Assembly: GCF_000711225.1 (NCBI RefSeq)
Contig: NZ_JOMG01000002.1
Coordinates: forward strand, 942,501-1,006,500
DNA length: 64,000 nucleotides
Direction of reading: 5' to 3'
Source: Pelobacter seleniigenes DSM 18267
GTDB taxonomy: Bacteria > Desulfobacterota > Desulfuromonadia > Desulfuromonadales > Geopsychrobacteraceae
The notes below the pieces were generated by a model. It searched no databases. It saw only the letters and a list, made by a program, of their open reading frames with translations, and was not told the DNA's origin. Positions within the stretch are counted from its first letter, which is position 1. Each line of letters opens with the position of its first letter. Shown piece by piece: positions 25,773 through 34,706 of this stretch. The position numbers and the translations under genes are program-made.

Positions 25773-26690
25773 TTATGCCTCCGTAGCCTGATGATCCTGC
25801 TCAGCATGCGCAACACTTGCGGACAAACTGTCCACCAGCAGCCGGGTGGGCAGCGCAAGCTTGGCAAAATCTTTTGCACATATCATAAAAAGCCGGTGCG
25901 CCCAGGCATCCCCGACCGGAATGGTCACCAGCCCTTCATAGGAGGGCAGCACGCCCCGCGGAATGACGGTTATGCCCAACTGATCGGCAACAATCCGACA
26001 GGCATTTTCAATACTCGAAACCTGAACCCGACAATTATAGATTTTACCAAGCTTACTGGCTTCCTGCCCCAAGCGATTCGAGACCAGGCTGCCCGGGAAG
26101 ATATCAACCACATCATAATCAACGATATCGCCAGCCGTGACGACATCGCGGGACGCCAGGGGGTGGGAACGCGGCACAAGAAGCTCCAAATCATCATGCC
26201 GATAGGGGCGACACTGCAGTTTATCCAAATCGGCTGCTTCCCAGCAGACGCCGATATCGGCATCCCCGGTTTCGACCGAGGTCACGATCTCGGTCGTCAC
26301 TTTTTCGATAATTTCCACCTGCACATGCGGATACTGGCGCATGAAATTGCCAATGTCTTTTGACAGAAGCTCCATAACCGGCGAGAACGGTCCGCAGACC
26401 CGCACTTTCCCCCGCACATCATCGGCAAAGGTGCTCAATTCCTTGTCCATCTGTGCCATCAGCTCAAGGATTTCATTGGCATAGCGCCAGAGGACCATCC
26501 CCGCAGGCGTCGGCTTGACGCCACGGGAACCGCGCTGCAACAGCGGTGTGCCGATGGTTTGCTCCATGGCGCTGATCCGTTTGCTGACCGCAGAAGGGAC
26601 CGTGGCCTGCTTGGCCGCAGCATGGGCAATATTCTCCTCTTTACAGACCGCACAAAAGTATTTGAGTGAAACGGTGTCAAATAATCGCAT
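25773..26690 (-). CDS. LysR-family transcriptional regulator
   Basis: 305 residues. The N-terminal winged helix-turn-helix FCAVCKEENIAHAAAKQATVPSAVSKRISAMEQ is followed by the linker helix and a periplasmic-binding-like effector domain (~residues 90-290; VRVCGPFSPVMELL, DIGVCWEA, ELLVPRSHPLA). It is likely to repress or activate a catabolic gene in response to a small acid. Which gene is unclear: it is separated from the ato genes by their terminator, and is followed by a long terminator on the other strand. It may be autoregulated from 26691-26780. Confidence 0.92.
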   Translation of the reverse strand: MRLFDTVSLKYFCAVCKEENIAHAAAKQATVPSAVSKRISAMEQTIGTPLLQRGSRGVKPTPAGMVLWRYANEILELMAQMDKELSTFADDVRGKVRVCGPFSPVMELLSKDIGNFMRQYPHVQVEIIEKVTTEIVTSVETGDADIGVCWEAADLDKLQCRPYRHDDLELLVPRSHPLASRDVVTAGDIVDYDVVDIFPGSLVSNRLGQEASKLGKIYNCRVQVSSIENACRIVADQLGITVIPRGVLPSYEGLVTIPVGDAWAHRLFMICAKDFAKLALPTRLLVDSLSASVAHAEQDHQATEA

Positions 26691-26909
26691 TAGCTACTTT
26701 CGCCTTCGGCGCCAAAGCTGAGGATAGGTGACTGCAAAAACTATAGCACTGTTTCCCCTTGAAGAATTCAGGATAAGTCGGCAAGGAACAGAACATCCAT
26801 AGCACAAGACATCATCCGGTGAAAGACAATCCCCTTCTGCGTTGCTACGATTCAACGATCACGCTTAGCCATAATGGTTGACCGTTTAAAATTGAAGTGA
26901 TGTGTTTCT

Positions 26910-26946
26910 AAAAAAAAATGCCCCAGCATCGACTGATCTGGGGCAT
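26910..26946 (-). terminator. intrinsic terminator of the ato operon
   Basis: On the minus strand ATGCCCCAG pairs with CTGGGGCAT (stem 26938-26946 with 26918-26926, loop of 11) and is followed by nine Ts. It lies 40 bases after the thiolase stop. Confidence 0.92.
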
Positions 26947-26985
26947 CAAAGGCTGACCGGTAGTCAGCATCTGGTCAGGCTATCA

Positions 26986-28242
26986 CTACTTCAATCTGCG
27001 CAGGACAGAGACACAGTTTGTGGCAGAGGACCCACCGACATTCAAGGTAACACCGATCTCGGGTTGTCCTTTCGTCGGTTTGACACCAATGGGTTCGCCG
27101 ACCAGCTGCTTGTAGATGAGGGTATGCATCGACGCCCCGGTTGCTCCCACAGGGTGCCCCTTTGCCTTGAGCCCGCCTGAAATATTGACCGGGCAGACAT
27201 CATCCCGGGTAAACCTTCCGTCAATGTAATCATAGCCGGCCCGGCCGTCCTCAGACAGTCCCAGCGCTTCGGTACAGAGAATCTGGTTAATGGTGAAACA
27301 GTCATGAACTTCTGCCAGGTTAACATCGGCAATGGTGATCCCGGCTTCCTTGAAAGCCTTGTCTCTGGCAATTTTTCCGGCAATCATTTCATACATGTTA
27401 TCTCTGTCTTTGATGGCAAACCGTTCATTGGCGTGCCCGATACCGGCGATTTCGACGACTCTGTTTGATATCGCTCTGGCATTGTCGGTTGTGGTGATAA
27501 CAAGGGCGGCAGCACCATCAGTCACGAGAGAACAATCATGAAGCCTTAAAGGCGGAGCAATCAACGGGTTTTTCTCATCTGGAAGATTCAAGATGGCTTC
27601 AGCACTGAATAGCTTCAACTTATCGGAAGGTCCACCAACGCCAAAGTGTGCCAATGGATTCTCAACACCATTGGCGTAACCGAGTGCCGAGACATAGGCC
27701 AGCATCTTTTTAAGCTGGTCGTCACTGATCCCGTAATGGGCCTGATAGCCCTTGGCATATTCGGCAAAAAGACCGGGGAAGGTCATGCCATTGGCCCCTT
27801 CCGAGTCCCAGTGTGAGCAGGTCGCAAGAGCATGCGTGACCCCTTTGGTATCGAGCAGGTTCATTTTTTCGACACCAAGAACCAGGGCCGTCTTACATCT
27901 TCCGGCCTCAACAGCGTAAATCGCATCATAAAGGGCCACAGATGATGACGCGCAGGCATTCTCACAGCGGGTACTGGGCTTATATCTCAGCCCAGGATCC
28001 GCATCTACGGCCAGTGCCCCCATATGCTCCTGATTTGCAAAAAGTCCGGGAGCGCAGGTCCCAACCCAGATCGCATCGATATCTGAACCCTCTACTCCGG
28101 CATCTTTCAGAGCCCCCCTGATCGCTTCATAGGAGAGTTCATTGATGGACTTGAGATCGGTGACTTGTCTGGTCTCTTTATCTTTTTTAACGAAAGATCC
28201 GAACTGCGTGTTATAGGCGCCGATGATACTGACCTTACTCAT
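26986..28242 (-). CDS. acyl-CoA thiolase (SCP2/acetyl-CoA acetyltransferase type)
   Basis: 418 residues. The nucleophile Cys lies in ENACASSS (C97); the second catalytic region is EVHDCFTINQI and the third is GGLKAKGHPVGATG, with the HP-GATG glycine-rich loop. The thiolase condenses or splits 3-ketoacyl-CoA and acetyl-CoA; here it would cleave acetoacetyl-CoA to two acetyl-CoA. Its sequence is of the SCP2-like rather than the PhaA/AtoB type, so the position of the atoB gene is filled by a non-orthologous thiolase. It overlaps the upstream CoA-transferase gene by 4 bases (ATGA) and is last in the operon. Confidence 0.93.
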   Translation of the reverse strand: MSKVSIIGAYNTQFGSFVKKDKETRQVTDLKSINELSYEAIRGALKDAGVEGSDIDAIWVGTCAPGLFANQEHMGALAVDADPGLRYKPSTRCENACASSSVALYDAIYAVEAGRCKTALVLGVEKMNLLDTKGVTHALATCSHWDSEGANGMTFPGLFAEYAKGYQAHYGISDDQLKKMLAYVSALGYANGVENPLAHFGVGGPSDKLKLFSAEAILNLPDEKNPLIAPPLRLHDCSLVTDGAAALVITTTDNARAISNRVVEIAGIGHANERFAIKDRDNMYEMIAGKIARDKAFKEAGITIADVNLAEVHDCFTINQILCTEALGLSEDGRAGYDYIDGRFTRDDVCPVNISGGLKAKGHPVGATGASMHTLIYKQLVGEPIGVKPTKGQPEIGVTLNVGGSSATNCVSVLRRLK

Positions 28243-28904
28243 AACGTTGCCTCCTTACAGTCTTCAGGTACAAAGATATCTGCATCGGTATTGTTGAGAA
28301 TATAAGCCACGGTATAGGGAGCGAAGTATTCCTTCAGAACGAATTTGCCCTCGGCAATTTGGAAAAAGCCCAGATCGGTGACCACATAGTCGACGACATT
28401 CGCCGCAGTAAGTGGCAGTGTGCAGGTGCGCTTGAGTTTTGCATCACCGTTCTTCTCAAAATGTGTTGTCGCCGTGATAACCGTTTTGGCTCCGACAGTA
28501 AGATCCATGGCTCCTCCCATGCCCGGAACCATCTTGCCGGGAATCTTGTAGTTCGCCAGGTTGCCGTACTGATCAACCTCAAGTACGCCAAGAACAGTAT
28601 AATCGACATGACCGCCACGGATAATGCCGAAGGAGGTTGCCGAATCAAAATAGGCTCCTCCGGGCAGCAGGGTGACAGGGGTTCCCCCGGCATTCACAAG
28701 CATGGGATCTTCATGGCCTTTTTCCGGCGCAGGGCCGAGTCCGACAAACCCATTTTCCGATTGGAGAATGATGGTCACGTCATCAGGGACATAATTTCCA
28801 ACCTGGGTCGGCAGACCGATTCCGAGATTGACCAGATCACCGTTTTTAAACATTTGCGCTATTCTTTTGACGATGATTTCTTTATTCGGCGTATATTCCA
28901 TCAC
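28239..28904 (-). CDS. atoA: acetate/3-oxoacid CoA-transferase, subunit B
   Basis: 221 residues. The catalytic Glu lies in the family motif SENGFVGLGP. NLGIGLPTQVGNYVP at the start and the DLTVGAKTVIT segment also match the beta subunit of type I CoA-transferases. With subunit A it moves CoA from acetyl-CoA or succinyl-CoA to a short-chain acid (acetoacetate or butyrate). The 4-base overlaps with both neighbours (28901-28904 and 28239-28242) indicate coupled translation. Confidence 0.95.
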   Translation of the reverse strand: MMEYTPNKEIIVKRIAQMFKNGDLVNLGIGLPTQVGNYVPDDVTIILQSENGFVGLGPAPEKGHEDPMLVNAGGTPVTLLPGGAYFDSATSFGIIRGGHVDYTVLGVLEVDQYGNLANYKIPGKMVPGMGGAMDLTVGAKTVITATTHFEKNGDAKLKRTCTLPLTAANVVDYVVTDLGFFQIAEGKFVLKEYFAPYTVAYILNNTDADIFVPEDCKEATL

Positions 28905-29584
28905 TTTGCCCCCTTTGTCTGCACAAGGTAATCAACAAAGAAACCCGGGGTCACGATACACTCAGGATCCAACTCGCCGACCTCCACGATCTCATCAACT
29001 TCCACGACAACTGTCTTGCAGGCAGTCGCCATCAGCGGCCCAAAGTTCCGTGAGGATTTGGCATAGGTCAGATTTCCGGCTTTGTCTGCGGTACCAGCCT
29101 TGATTAGAGCGATATCCCCCTTCCGGGCCTTTTCAAGAAGGAACTTTGTTCCGTCAACCTCAATAACCTGCTTGCCTTCTTCTACCTCAGTACCGACACC
29201 TGTCGGAGTCAAGATCCCACCGAGGCCAGCGCCACCGGCACGGATCTGCTCGGCGAGGGTTCCCTGTGGGACAAGTTCAACCTCGGCTTCCCCGGCATTC
29301 ATCTGCCGCTGGGTCTCGGGATTGGTCCCGATATGAGAGACGATCATCTTGCTGAATTGCTTTTTCAGGACCAAAGGCGCCACACCATTCATGTAGTCGT
29401 TCTTGGGATTATAGATTGCAGTATCATTACAAACGAGGGTCATCCCCTTGGTCCCTTTTTCATAAAGAGCGTTAAGGATATCGGGGGGAGATCCACAGGC
29501 CATAAAACCACTGAGCATGACAGTATCTCCATCTTTCACTAATGCGGCTGCGTCTTCAGCGCTGATTATTTTCTTCTCAATCAT
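28901..29584 (-). CDS. atoD: acetate/3-oxoacid CoA-transferase, subunit A
   Basis: 227 residues. The CoA-binding glycine-rich run GGAGLGGILTPTGVGT and the GDTVMLSGFMACGSP start are those of alpha subunits of type I CoA-transferases. ATG 29584 follows GGAGTA. It is the second gene of the ato operon, 80 bases after the transporter gene, and it overlaps atoA by 4 bases. Together they give the first activation step for imported short-chain fatty acids. Confidence 0.95.
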   Translation of the reverse strand: MIEKKIISAEDAAALVKDGDTVMLSGFMACGSPPDILNALYEKGTKGMTLVCNDTAIYNPKNDYMNGVAPLVLKKQFSKMIVSHIGTNPETQRQMNAGEAEVELVPQGTLAEQIRAGGAGLGGILTPTGVGTEVEEGKQVIEVDGTKFLLEKARKGDIALIKAGTADKAGNLTYAKSSRNFGPLMATACKTVVVEVDEIVEVGELDPECIVTPGFFVDYLVQTKGAK

Positions 29585-29664
29585 GCGGTACTCCTTATGC
29601 TGTCAAAATAGTCGGGAACTGAATTTCGCTAAGAAACGATGCGCCGTCTCATAGCTGCTGTTAT

Positions 29665-30996
29665 TTAAAAAACGAACAGCATGAACAAAGAAGTCACTAT
29701 CCCGGTAAAAATAAGGACGACGGTCGTATATCCCATGATGTCGCGAATATTGAGTTTGGCAACGGCCAGCAAAGGCAAAGCCCAGAACGGCTGAACCATA
29801 TTGGTCCAGGCATCACCCCAGGCAATAGCCATTGCCGTTGTTGAGTAGGGAACACCAATCGCCTTTGCCGCGGGCATCATGATCGGACCCTGAACCGCCC
29901 ACTGGCCTCCGCCTGAAGGAACGAAGAAATTGACAAGGCCTGCAGAGAGGTAGGTAAAGAACGGGAAGGTTGTCGTATTGGAGATATCGACAAAACCTTC
30001 AGAAAAGGTGACCGCAAGACCTGAGCTGATCATCATGCCCATGATCCCTGCATAGAAGGGGAACTGCAGAACGATCCCGCCGCAGTTCTTGATTGCATCG
30101 TTCACCGCATTTACATAACGAATTGGCGTCTTATGCAGAATAATGCCGAGAATCAGGAAAATGAAGTTGACAACATCCAGGCCAAGCCCGCCCCCTTTGA
30201 CAAAGAAGGAAATAATGAAAGCAACCCCGATGACCCCGATGATCATTGAAAGAATCCAGGAGTTCTCAAGTTTTTCAGCCGGGGTCATGTCTTGTCTGGG
30301 TTTAAGCGGAGCGTCTTCTTCCTCTTCAAAGAGAGCAGAATCAACCTCCAGAATTTCATCTTTGTGCTTAGGACTCATCAGCATATTGATGATCGGAATG
30401 GTGACCAGAAAAACGGCAACAAGCAGGAGATTCGGCCAGGAAAAGATCGTCTCCGCGGTTGGGATAATCGCCCCATCCGCAAACTGTTTCATGATGGTGT
30501 CAGCACCCGCCACTTTGAGCGGAATAGACCCTGAAAAACCGGCATGCCAGACCACAAAACCGGAATAGGCACTGGCGACAAGAAGCGGATAATGAATATG
30601 CCTGATATTTTTAGCAAGTTCTTTGGCGACCAGCGCACTGACGATAAGACCGAACCCCCAGTTAAGCCAGCAGCCGACAATCATGACGACAGTCACAAGA
30701 ACAATTGCCTGAGTAGGAGTCCTGGCGATAGTCGATAAACTTTTAAGGCCCTTATGAACAGGCCTTGAGGTTGCAAGAGCGCTGCCTGTTACCAAGATAA
30801 GAACCATCTGCATTGAAAAGGCTAAGAACTTCCACATTCCGCCACCAAAATAGGTGGTCATTTCAACAAAGGAGGCCCCCTCTATAGCCATTCCCAATAC
30901 AAAAACAATAATCGCAAGAATGACCGCAAAAATAAATGCATCCGGCAGATACTTCTTTGCAACCTTGGAAAAGAATGTACCGAGAGCTCGTACCAT
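29665..30996 (-). CDS. atoE: short-chain fatty acid transporter, AtoE family
   Basis: 443 residues with about ten or eleven membrane helices (for example VILAIIVFVLGMAI, IVLVTVVMIVGCWLNWGFGLIVSAL and VVLIFTGIVTSLFML). The conserved SAYSGFVVWHAGFSGSIPL and FFVPSGGGQWAVQGPIMMPAAK motifs are of the AtoE/short-chain fatty acid transporter family. A charged cytoplasmic loop (DEILEVDSALFEEEEDAPL) lies mid-protein. It starts at ATG 30996 behind AGGAGGT and heads the ato operon. Confidence 0.93.
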   Translation of the reverse strand: MVRALGTFFSKVAKKYLPDAFIFAVILAIIVFVLGMAIEGASFVEMTTYFGGGMWKFLAFSMQMVLILVTGSALATSRPVHKGLKSLSTIARTPTQAIVLVTVVMIVGCWLNWGFGLIVSALVAKELAKNIRHIHYPLLVASAYSGFVVWHAGFSGSIPLKVAGADTIMKQFADGAIIPTAETIFSWPNLLLVAVFLVTIPIINMLMSPKHKDEILEVDSALFEEEEDAPLKPRQDMTPAEKLENSWILSMIIGVIGVAFIISFFVKGGGLGLDVVNFIFLILGIILHKTPIRYVNAVNDAIKNCGGIVLQFPFYAGIMGMMISSGLAVTFSEGFVDISNTTTFPFFTYLSAGLVNFFVPSGGGQWAVQGPIMMPAAKAIGVPYSTTAMAIAWGDAWTNMVQPFWALPLLAVAKLNIRDIMGYTTVVLIFTGIVTSLFMLFVF

Positions 30997-31223
30997 TTGT
31001 ACCTCCTATTGGTGAAAGGGTAATAGATAGTTGCCATCCGGAAACACTGAGATGACAATAATTAAGTTTTCAGATTGGAAACGAGAAGTTTTCCGTTGTA
31101 GCAAGGAAATCAAGGGGTTGCGCGGAGGCGTAGTACTTTACACCGCACAAGAAAACCCGCAGATTGACACCGCCACAGCGGAAAAGGTCCGTTTCCGAAT
31201 GAAAACTAGATAGGAGGGGATAG

Positions 31224-31239
31224 AGCAGCAATCATACCA
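31224..31239 (-). promoter_or_regulatory. candidate sigma-54 promoter for atoE-atoD-atoA-thiolase
   Basis: On the minus strand TGGTAT and CTGCT are spaced so that the invariant GG (-24) and GC (-12) are 10 bases apart. The full match to TGGCAC-N5-TTGCW keeps GG, A, TGC and W. It would start a ~215-base leader before atoE and lies about 165 bases from the inverted repeat at 31369-31389, the right distance for a sigma-54 activator. Confidence 0.5.
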
Positions 31240-31368
31240 AGTTGATATCTTGTCCTTTAGCGGAAATGATCAGTCGGCTTTATGGGCTTATTGAAGATTT
31301 TTTGTAATTTCGAGCAGAATTATTGAGATAAGAAAGAGGTTCGATGTGCCAGCTTTTTCATGCTCACA

Positions 31369-31389
31369 TGCAATATCTTGCACATTGCA
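31369..31389. promoter_or_regulatory. candidate AtoC-binding upstream activator site
   Basis: TGCAAT and ATTGCA form a perfect inverted repeat with a 9-base spacer (31369-31374 and 31384-31389), just beyond the atoC stop codon. It has TGCA halves as in the E. coli atoD upstream site and lies about 155-165 bases upstream of the inferred start. Confidence 0.45.
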
Positions 31390-31390
31390 G

Positions 31391-32728
31391 TCAGTCTATA
31401 AGGTCATATCGGCTGAGTTTATACTGAAGATTACGGAGGGAAATTCCAAGTTCCGCGGCAGTATTGGCCCGATTTCCACCTTGAGCGGCAAGGGTCTGGA
31501 TAATAAGAGTCTTTTCAAAACCACTGAGCATACTTTTCAGGTCCCCCTGCTCCCCGCTGGTCGCGTCGCCTTCGAAAACGATCTCGCCTTCTTTAATCAC
31601 TTCATCTTCTGAAAAAATAAATGCCCGCTCCAGGGTATTTTTGAGCTCACGAACATTTCCCGGCCAGGAGTAAGTCTGTAACAGTTTGAAAGCGAGGGGC
31701 GAAAGCTGCTTATCTTTTCCATATTTCGTTTTGAGGATATCCATAAAATGTCGGGTCAGCAGGGCAATGTCACTGCCCCTTTCTTTCAAAGGCGGAACCT
31801 TCATATGCACGACATTCAATCGATAGAAGAGATCCTTTCGAAATCTCCCCGCCTCAACTTCCTCGCTCATATTTCTGTTTGAAAGGGCAATAATTCTTGT
31901 ATTGACCAAAATATGCCGATTCCCGCCAACCCGATAGAAGCACCTCTCCTGAATGAAATTGAGCAATTTGGCCTGCAGTTCATAAGGAATTTCGGTTATC
32001 TCATCGAGAATCAACGTCCCGCCGTCAGCCTCCTCCACCCGTCCTTTCTTCAAGGTGCTGGCGCCTGTAAATGCCCCTTTCTCATGACCAAACAGTTCAG
32101 ACTCGAATAAAGTTTCCGGGAGGCTTGAGCAGTTTGTATAGACAACGGGTTTATTTTCATCTGCACAGGTAAAGTGTATTTGCTTTGCGAGGATATTTTT
32201 CCCCGTTCCCGTTTCTCCGGTAATCAGGATCGGGACATCCACAAAAGCAAGCTTGTGAATCAGCTTTTTAAGCTTCTGGGTCTCGGGACACTCACCAATA
32301 AACTCTTCAAAATAGATGTGATTTTTCTGCTGACGCTTTAAAGCAGTGTTTTCGCGGCTCACCTTTGCAAACTTCACTGCCCGCTCACATGAAATGAGTA
32401 TTTTTTCCGTGTCAAACGGCTTAGAAATAAAATCGTAAGCTCCAAGCCGCATTGAATCAACAGCATTATCGATTGTTCCCATTGCGGTTATGACAACGAC
32501 TTCCGTGTTTTTCTTATTATTCTTTATAAACGGAATCAGCTCGTGCCCACTGCCATCGGGAAGACCGAGATCCAGGACAACGACTTCAGGACTGTTTTTA
32601 GTAATTTCGGTCTTTGCTTCATCAATGCTTCCTGCAGCAAAAACCTCGTATCCATCCTGTTCGAAAAGCTCACGCAAAAAGACCCTGACATTTCTCTCAT
32701 CATCAACAATCAGTATGCTGCCCTTCAT
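31391..32728 (-). CDS. sigma-54-dependent response regulator, AtoC-like
   Basis: 445 residues in three parts. An N-terminal receiver has phosphoacceptor D53 (VVLDLGLPDG). A central AAA+ domain has Walker A GETGTGKN (171-178), GAFTGA (218-223) for contacting sigma-54, and a GGTLILDEITEIP Walker B. A C-terminal Fis-type helix-turn-helix ends RANTAAELGISLRNLQYKLSRYDL. It abuts the sensor kinase gene (stop 32729, start 32728). I infer that it activates the ato operon through sigma-54, in the way of E. coli AtoSC. The name is by analogy; sequence identity to AtoC was not measured. Confidence 0.93.
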   Translation of the reverse strand: MKGSILIVDDERNVRVFLRELFEQDGYEVFAAGSIDEAKTEITKNSPEVVVLDLGLPDGSGHELIPFIKNNKKNTEVVVITAMGTIDNAVDSMRLGAYDFISKPFDTEKILISCERAVKFAKVSRENTALKRQQKNHIYFEEFIGECPETQKLKKLIHKLAFVDVPILITGETGTGKNILAKQIHFTCADENKPVVYTNCSSLPETLFESELFGHEKGAFTGASTLKKGRVEEADGGTLILDEITEIPYELQAKLLNFIQERCFYRVGGNRHILVNTRIIALSNRNMSEEVEAGRFRKDLFYRLNVVHMKVPPLKERGSDIALLTRHFMDILKTKYGKDKQLSPLAFKLLQTYSWPGNVRELKNTLERAFIFSEDEVIKEGEIVFEGDATSGEQGDLKSMLSGFEKTLIIQTLAAQGGNRANTAAELGISLRNLQYKLSRYDLID

Positions 32729-34537
32729 TTATTCACCTACCGTTCTGTACAGTTTGATTGACACCTCAGTAAACTTTCCCTCTTCCGAGGAAATTGCCAT
32801 AGCACCACCATGTTTTTCGATAATTCTGTAGCAGATCGGCAAACCGAAACCAGTTCCACTGTCCTTGGTCGTAAAGAACGGATTAAAAATTTTGGAAAGG
32901 TTCTCTTTACTGATTCCTTTTCCGTTATCTTTGAAAAAAATTCGGATGTGTTTATCAGAAGCCGCAAGACTCACCATTAATTTTCCGTTTTCAACATGAT
33001 CAAGTGCGTCCACTGAATTCTTTATGATATTCTCAAAAACCTGAATTATCTTATATTTATCAAGAGGTATAACAAAAATACCCTCCTGTAAAATTTTCTT
33101 TTCAAATGCAATCTCCGGATTAACCGTTCGATGCCCTGCCAGCAGGTCATCAAGAATACTCAAAAGATCCTCAGCCTTCACCTTTAAAGGAGCCTGTCCG
33201 CCATACAGCAGAAGATCATTAAGCAAACGGTTTACCCGATTCAACTCCTCGTCCATGATCTGCAGGTATTCGACCCGCTTATTTTCTTTCAGGGTTGGCC
33301 GCTGAAGCATTTGCGTAAATCCTTTGATCGAAGTCAGCGGGTTTTTAATTTCATGAGCGACTCCAAGACTCATCTCACCTAAGGCCACTATTTTTTCTTT
33401 CTCCCGCAGGTCACTCTGATATTGCCTGATCAGTGTAATATCCTGAAAAATAAGAATCAGCCCAAGTCTTTGCCCCTGCTCATCGATAACAAAATTGCTC
33501 AGCACTCTAATAATTTGGTTGTCCAGATTCAGCTCTTCACCTTCATAGCATTTATCTTCAAGTAAGCCTCCATCAATGACATTCCTGACTGATTCTCCAA
33601 AAATATCACGCGCCTGTTTGCCATAGACTTCACTTCCAGACTTTTTAAATAGCTGAGAAAACTTTTGATTGGCATGAGTGATGATACCATTATTAGAAAC
33701 AACAAGAACACCACTGACAACAGCATCAAGAATATATCTGATATGGGATTTCATGTAGCAATTATTATCTACAAGATTATTAACTGTTTTACCAATTATA
33801 TTAAGATCACCTTCTATTTCAGGGAGGCGCGATGTTGGTTTATCAATAATATTCTCTATTTCCTTTTTTAATATATTAACTCCTCTTAGAAAGTTTTTTG
33901 AAATAAAGTAAACACAAAGATAAATTACCGCAAAAATAATGATTACAAGAAGGTAAACCCTTTTCATTATTTCAGAAAGCTGAGCCTGTACCTTACTGAC
34001 CGTCTCATTTGCCCAGATATATCCGATGACTCTGCCCTCACGATGGATCGGATGCATGCAGTTCATGATATTGCCGCGGACCAGTTGCCCTATCTGCACT
34101 CGATCTTCTCCAGTCGCCATAGCAATAAGGCCTTCATGGTCTTCTTCTATCGAGATCCCGACAGTATGCTGAAACTCTCTGCTCGGACCATAAGTCAAGA
34201 CAGCATTCAGGTCTTTTGCATAGTAACCGACGCCCACCCCTGGATTTCCTGAAGCAACAAAATCCGTGATCCCTCGCAATTCCCGGTTCAGATAAGCTAT
34301 CTGTTCGTCCCGGCTTGACGAAAGAACATTTCCCTTTGCAATAAGTTCTTCAAACGTTCCATCAAGATGATGGTCCAACTGTCTTGTCAAACCAAAGAGC
34401 TTATCCTGTTTTTCTTCGAAAATATCGTCTTGTATTTCTGTTTTTAAAAAGAATGATAGAGCGAAAAAAGGGATTAATATTGAGATAAAAATAAAAAACA
34501 ACAGCTTTGAGGAAAAATTGTATTGACGTGAAAACAT
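32729..34537 (-). CDS. membrane sensor histidine kinase, AtoS-like
   Basis: 602 residues. Membrane helices at ~11-31 and ~194-213 flank a periplasmic sensor of ~160 residues (Cache/sensory-like, GVGVGYYAKDLNAVLTYG and HPIHREGRVIGYIWANE). A PAS domain (~265-370) follows, then the HisKA phosphoacceptor H395 in LGVAHEIKNPLTS, and an HATPase with N box, DNGKGISKENL G1 and GTGFGLPI G2. It phosphorylates the adjacent response regulator, probably on sensing a short-chain acid. Start ATG 34537. The kinase and regulator genes form one transcript separate from atoE. Confidence 0.93.
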   Translation of the reverse strand: MFSRQYNFSSKLLFFIFISILIPFFALSFFLKTEIQDDIFEEKQDKLFGLTRQLDHHLDGTFEELIAKGNVLSSSRDEQIAYLNRELRGITDFVASGNPGVGVGYYAKDLNAVLTYGPSREFQHTVGISIEEDHEGLIAMATGEDRVQIGQLVRGNIMNCMHPIHREGRVIGYIWANETVSKVQAQLSEIMKRVYLLVIIIFAVIYLCVYFISKNFLRGVNILKKEIENIIDKPTSRLPEIEGDLNIIGKTVNNLVDNNCYMKSHIRYILDAVVSGVLVVSNNGIITHANQKFSQLFKKSGSEVYGKQARDIFGESVRNVIDGGLLEDKCYEGEELNLDNQIIRVLSNFVIDEQGQRLGLILIFQDITLIRQYQSDLREKEKIVALGEMSLGVAHEIKNPLTSIKGFTQMLQRPTLKENKRVEYLQIMDEELNRVNRLLNDLLLYGGQAPLKVKAEDLLSILDDLLAGHRTVNPEIAFEKKILQEGIFVIPLDKYKIIQVFENIIKNSVDALDHVENGKLMVSLAASDKHIRIFFKDNGKGISKENLSKIFNPFFTTKDSGTGFGLPICYRIIEKHGGAMAISSEEGKFTEVSIKLYRTVGE

Positions 34538-34706
34538 GATCTACCTCGGTTGGTTGAATTTATTCATTTCAGAAAATCATCCCCCTTGGTTCAGACCGAT
34601 TGATGCCCCATCTTTTTTAACAGCTCCGCCGAGAAAAATCCCGGCAAATTTGCAAGAGAGCAATCCTGGAGCTATGATGCCGTTTTAGCCGTCATTTGGA
34701 GTCGTC

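Noticed and set aside
31346-31351. Perfect TGGCAC (minus strand), like a sigma-54 -24 element
   Set aside because: The required GC at -12 is missing at the fixed distance (ACCTC there), and the start would be ~330 bases from atoE.
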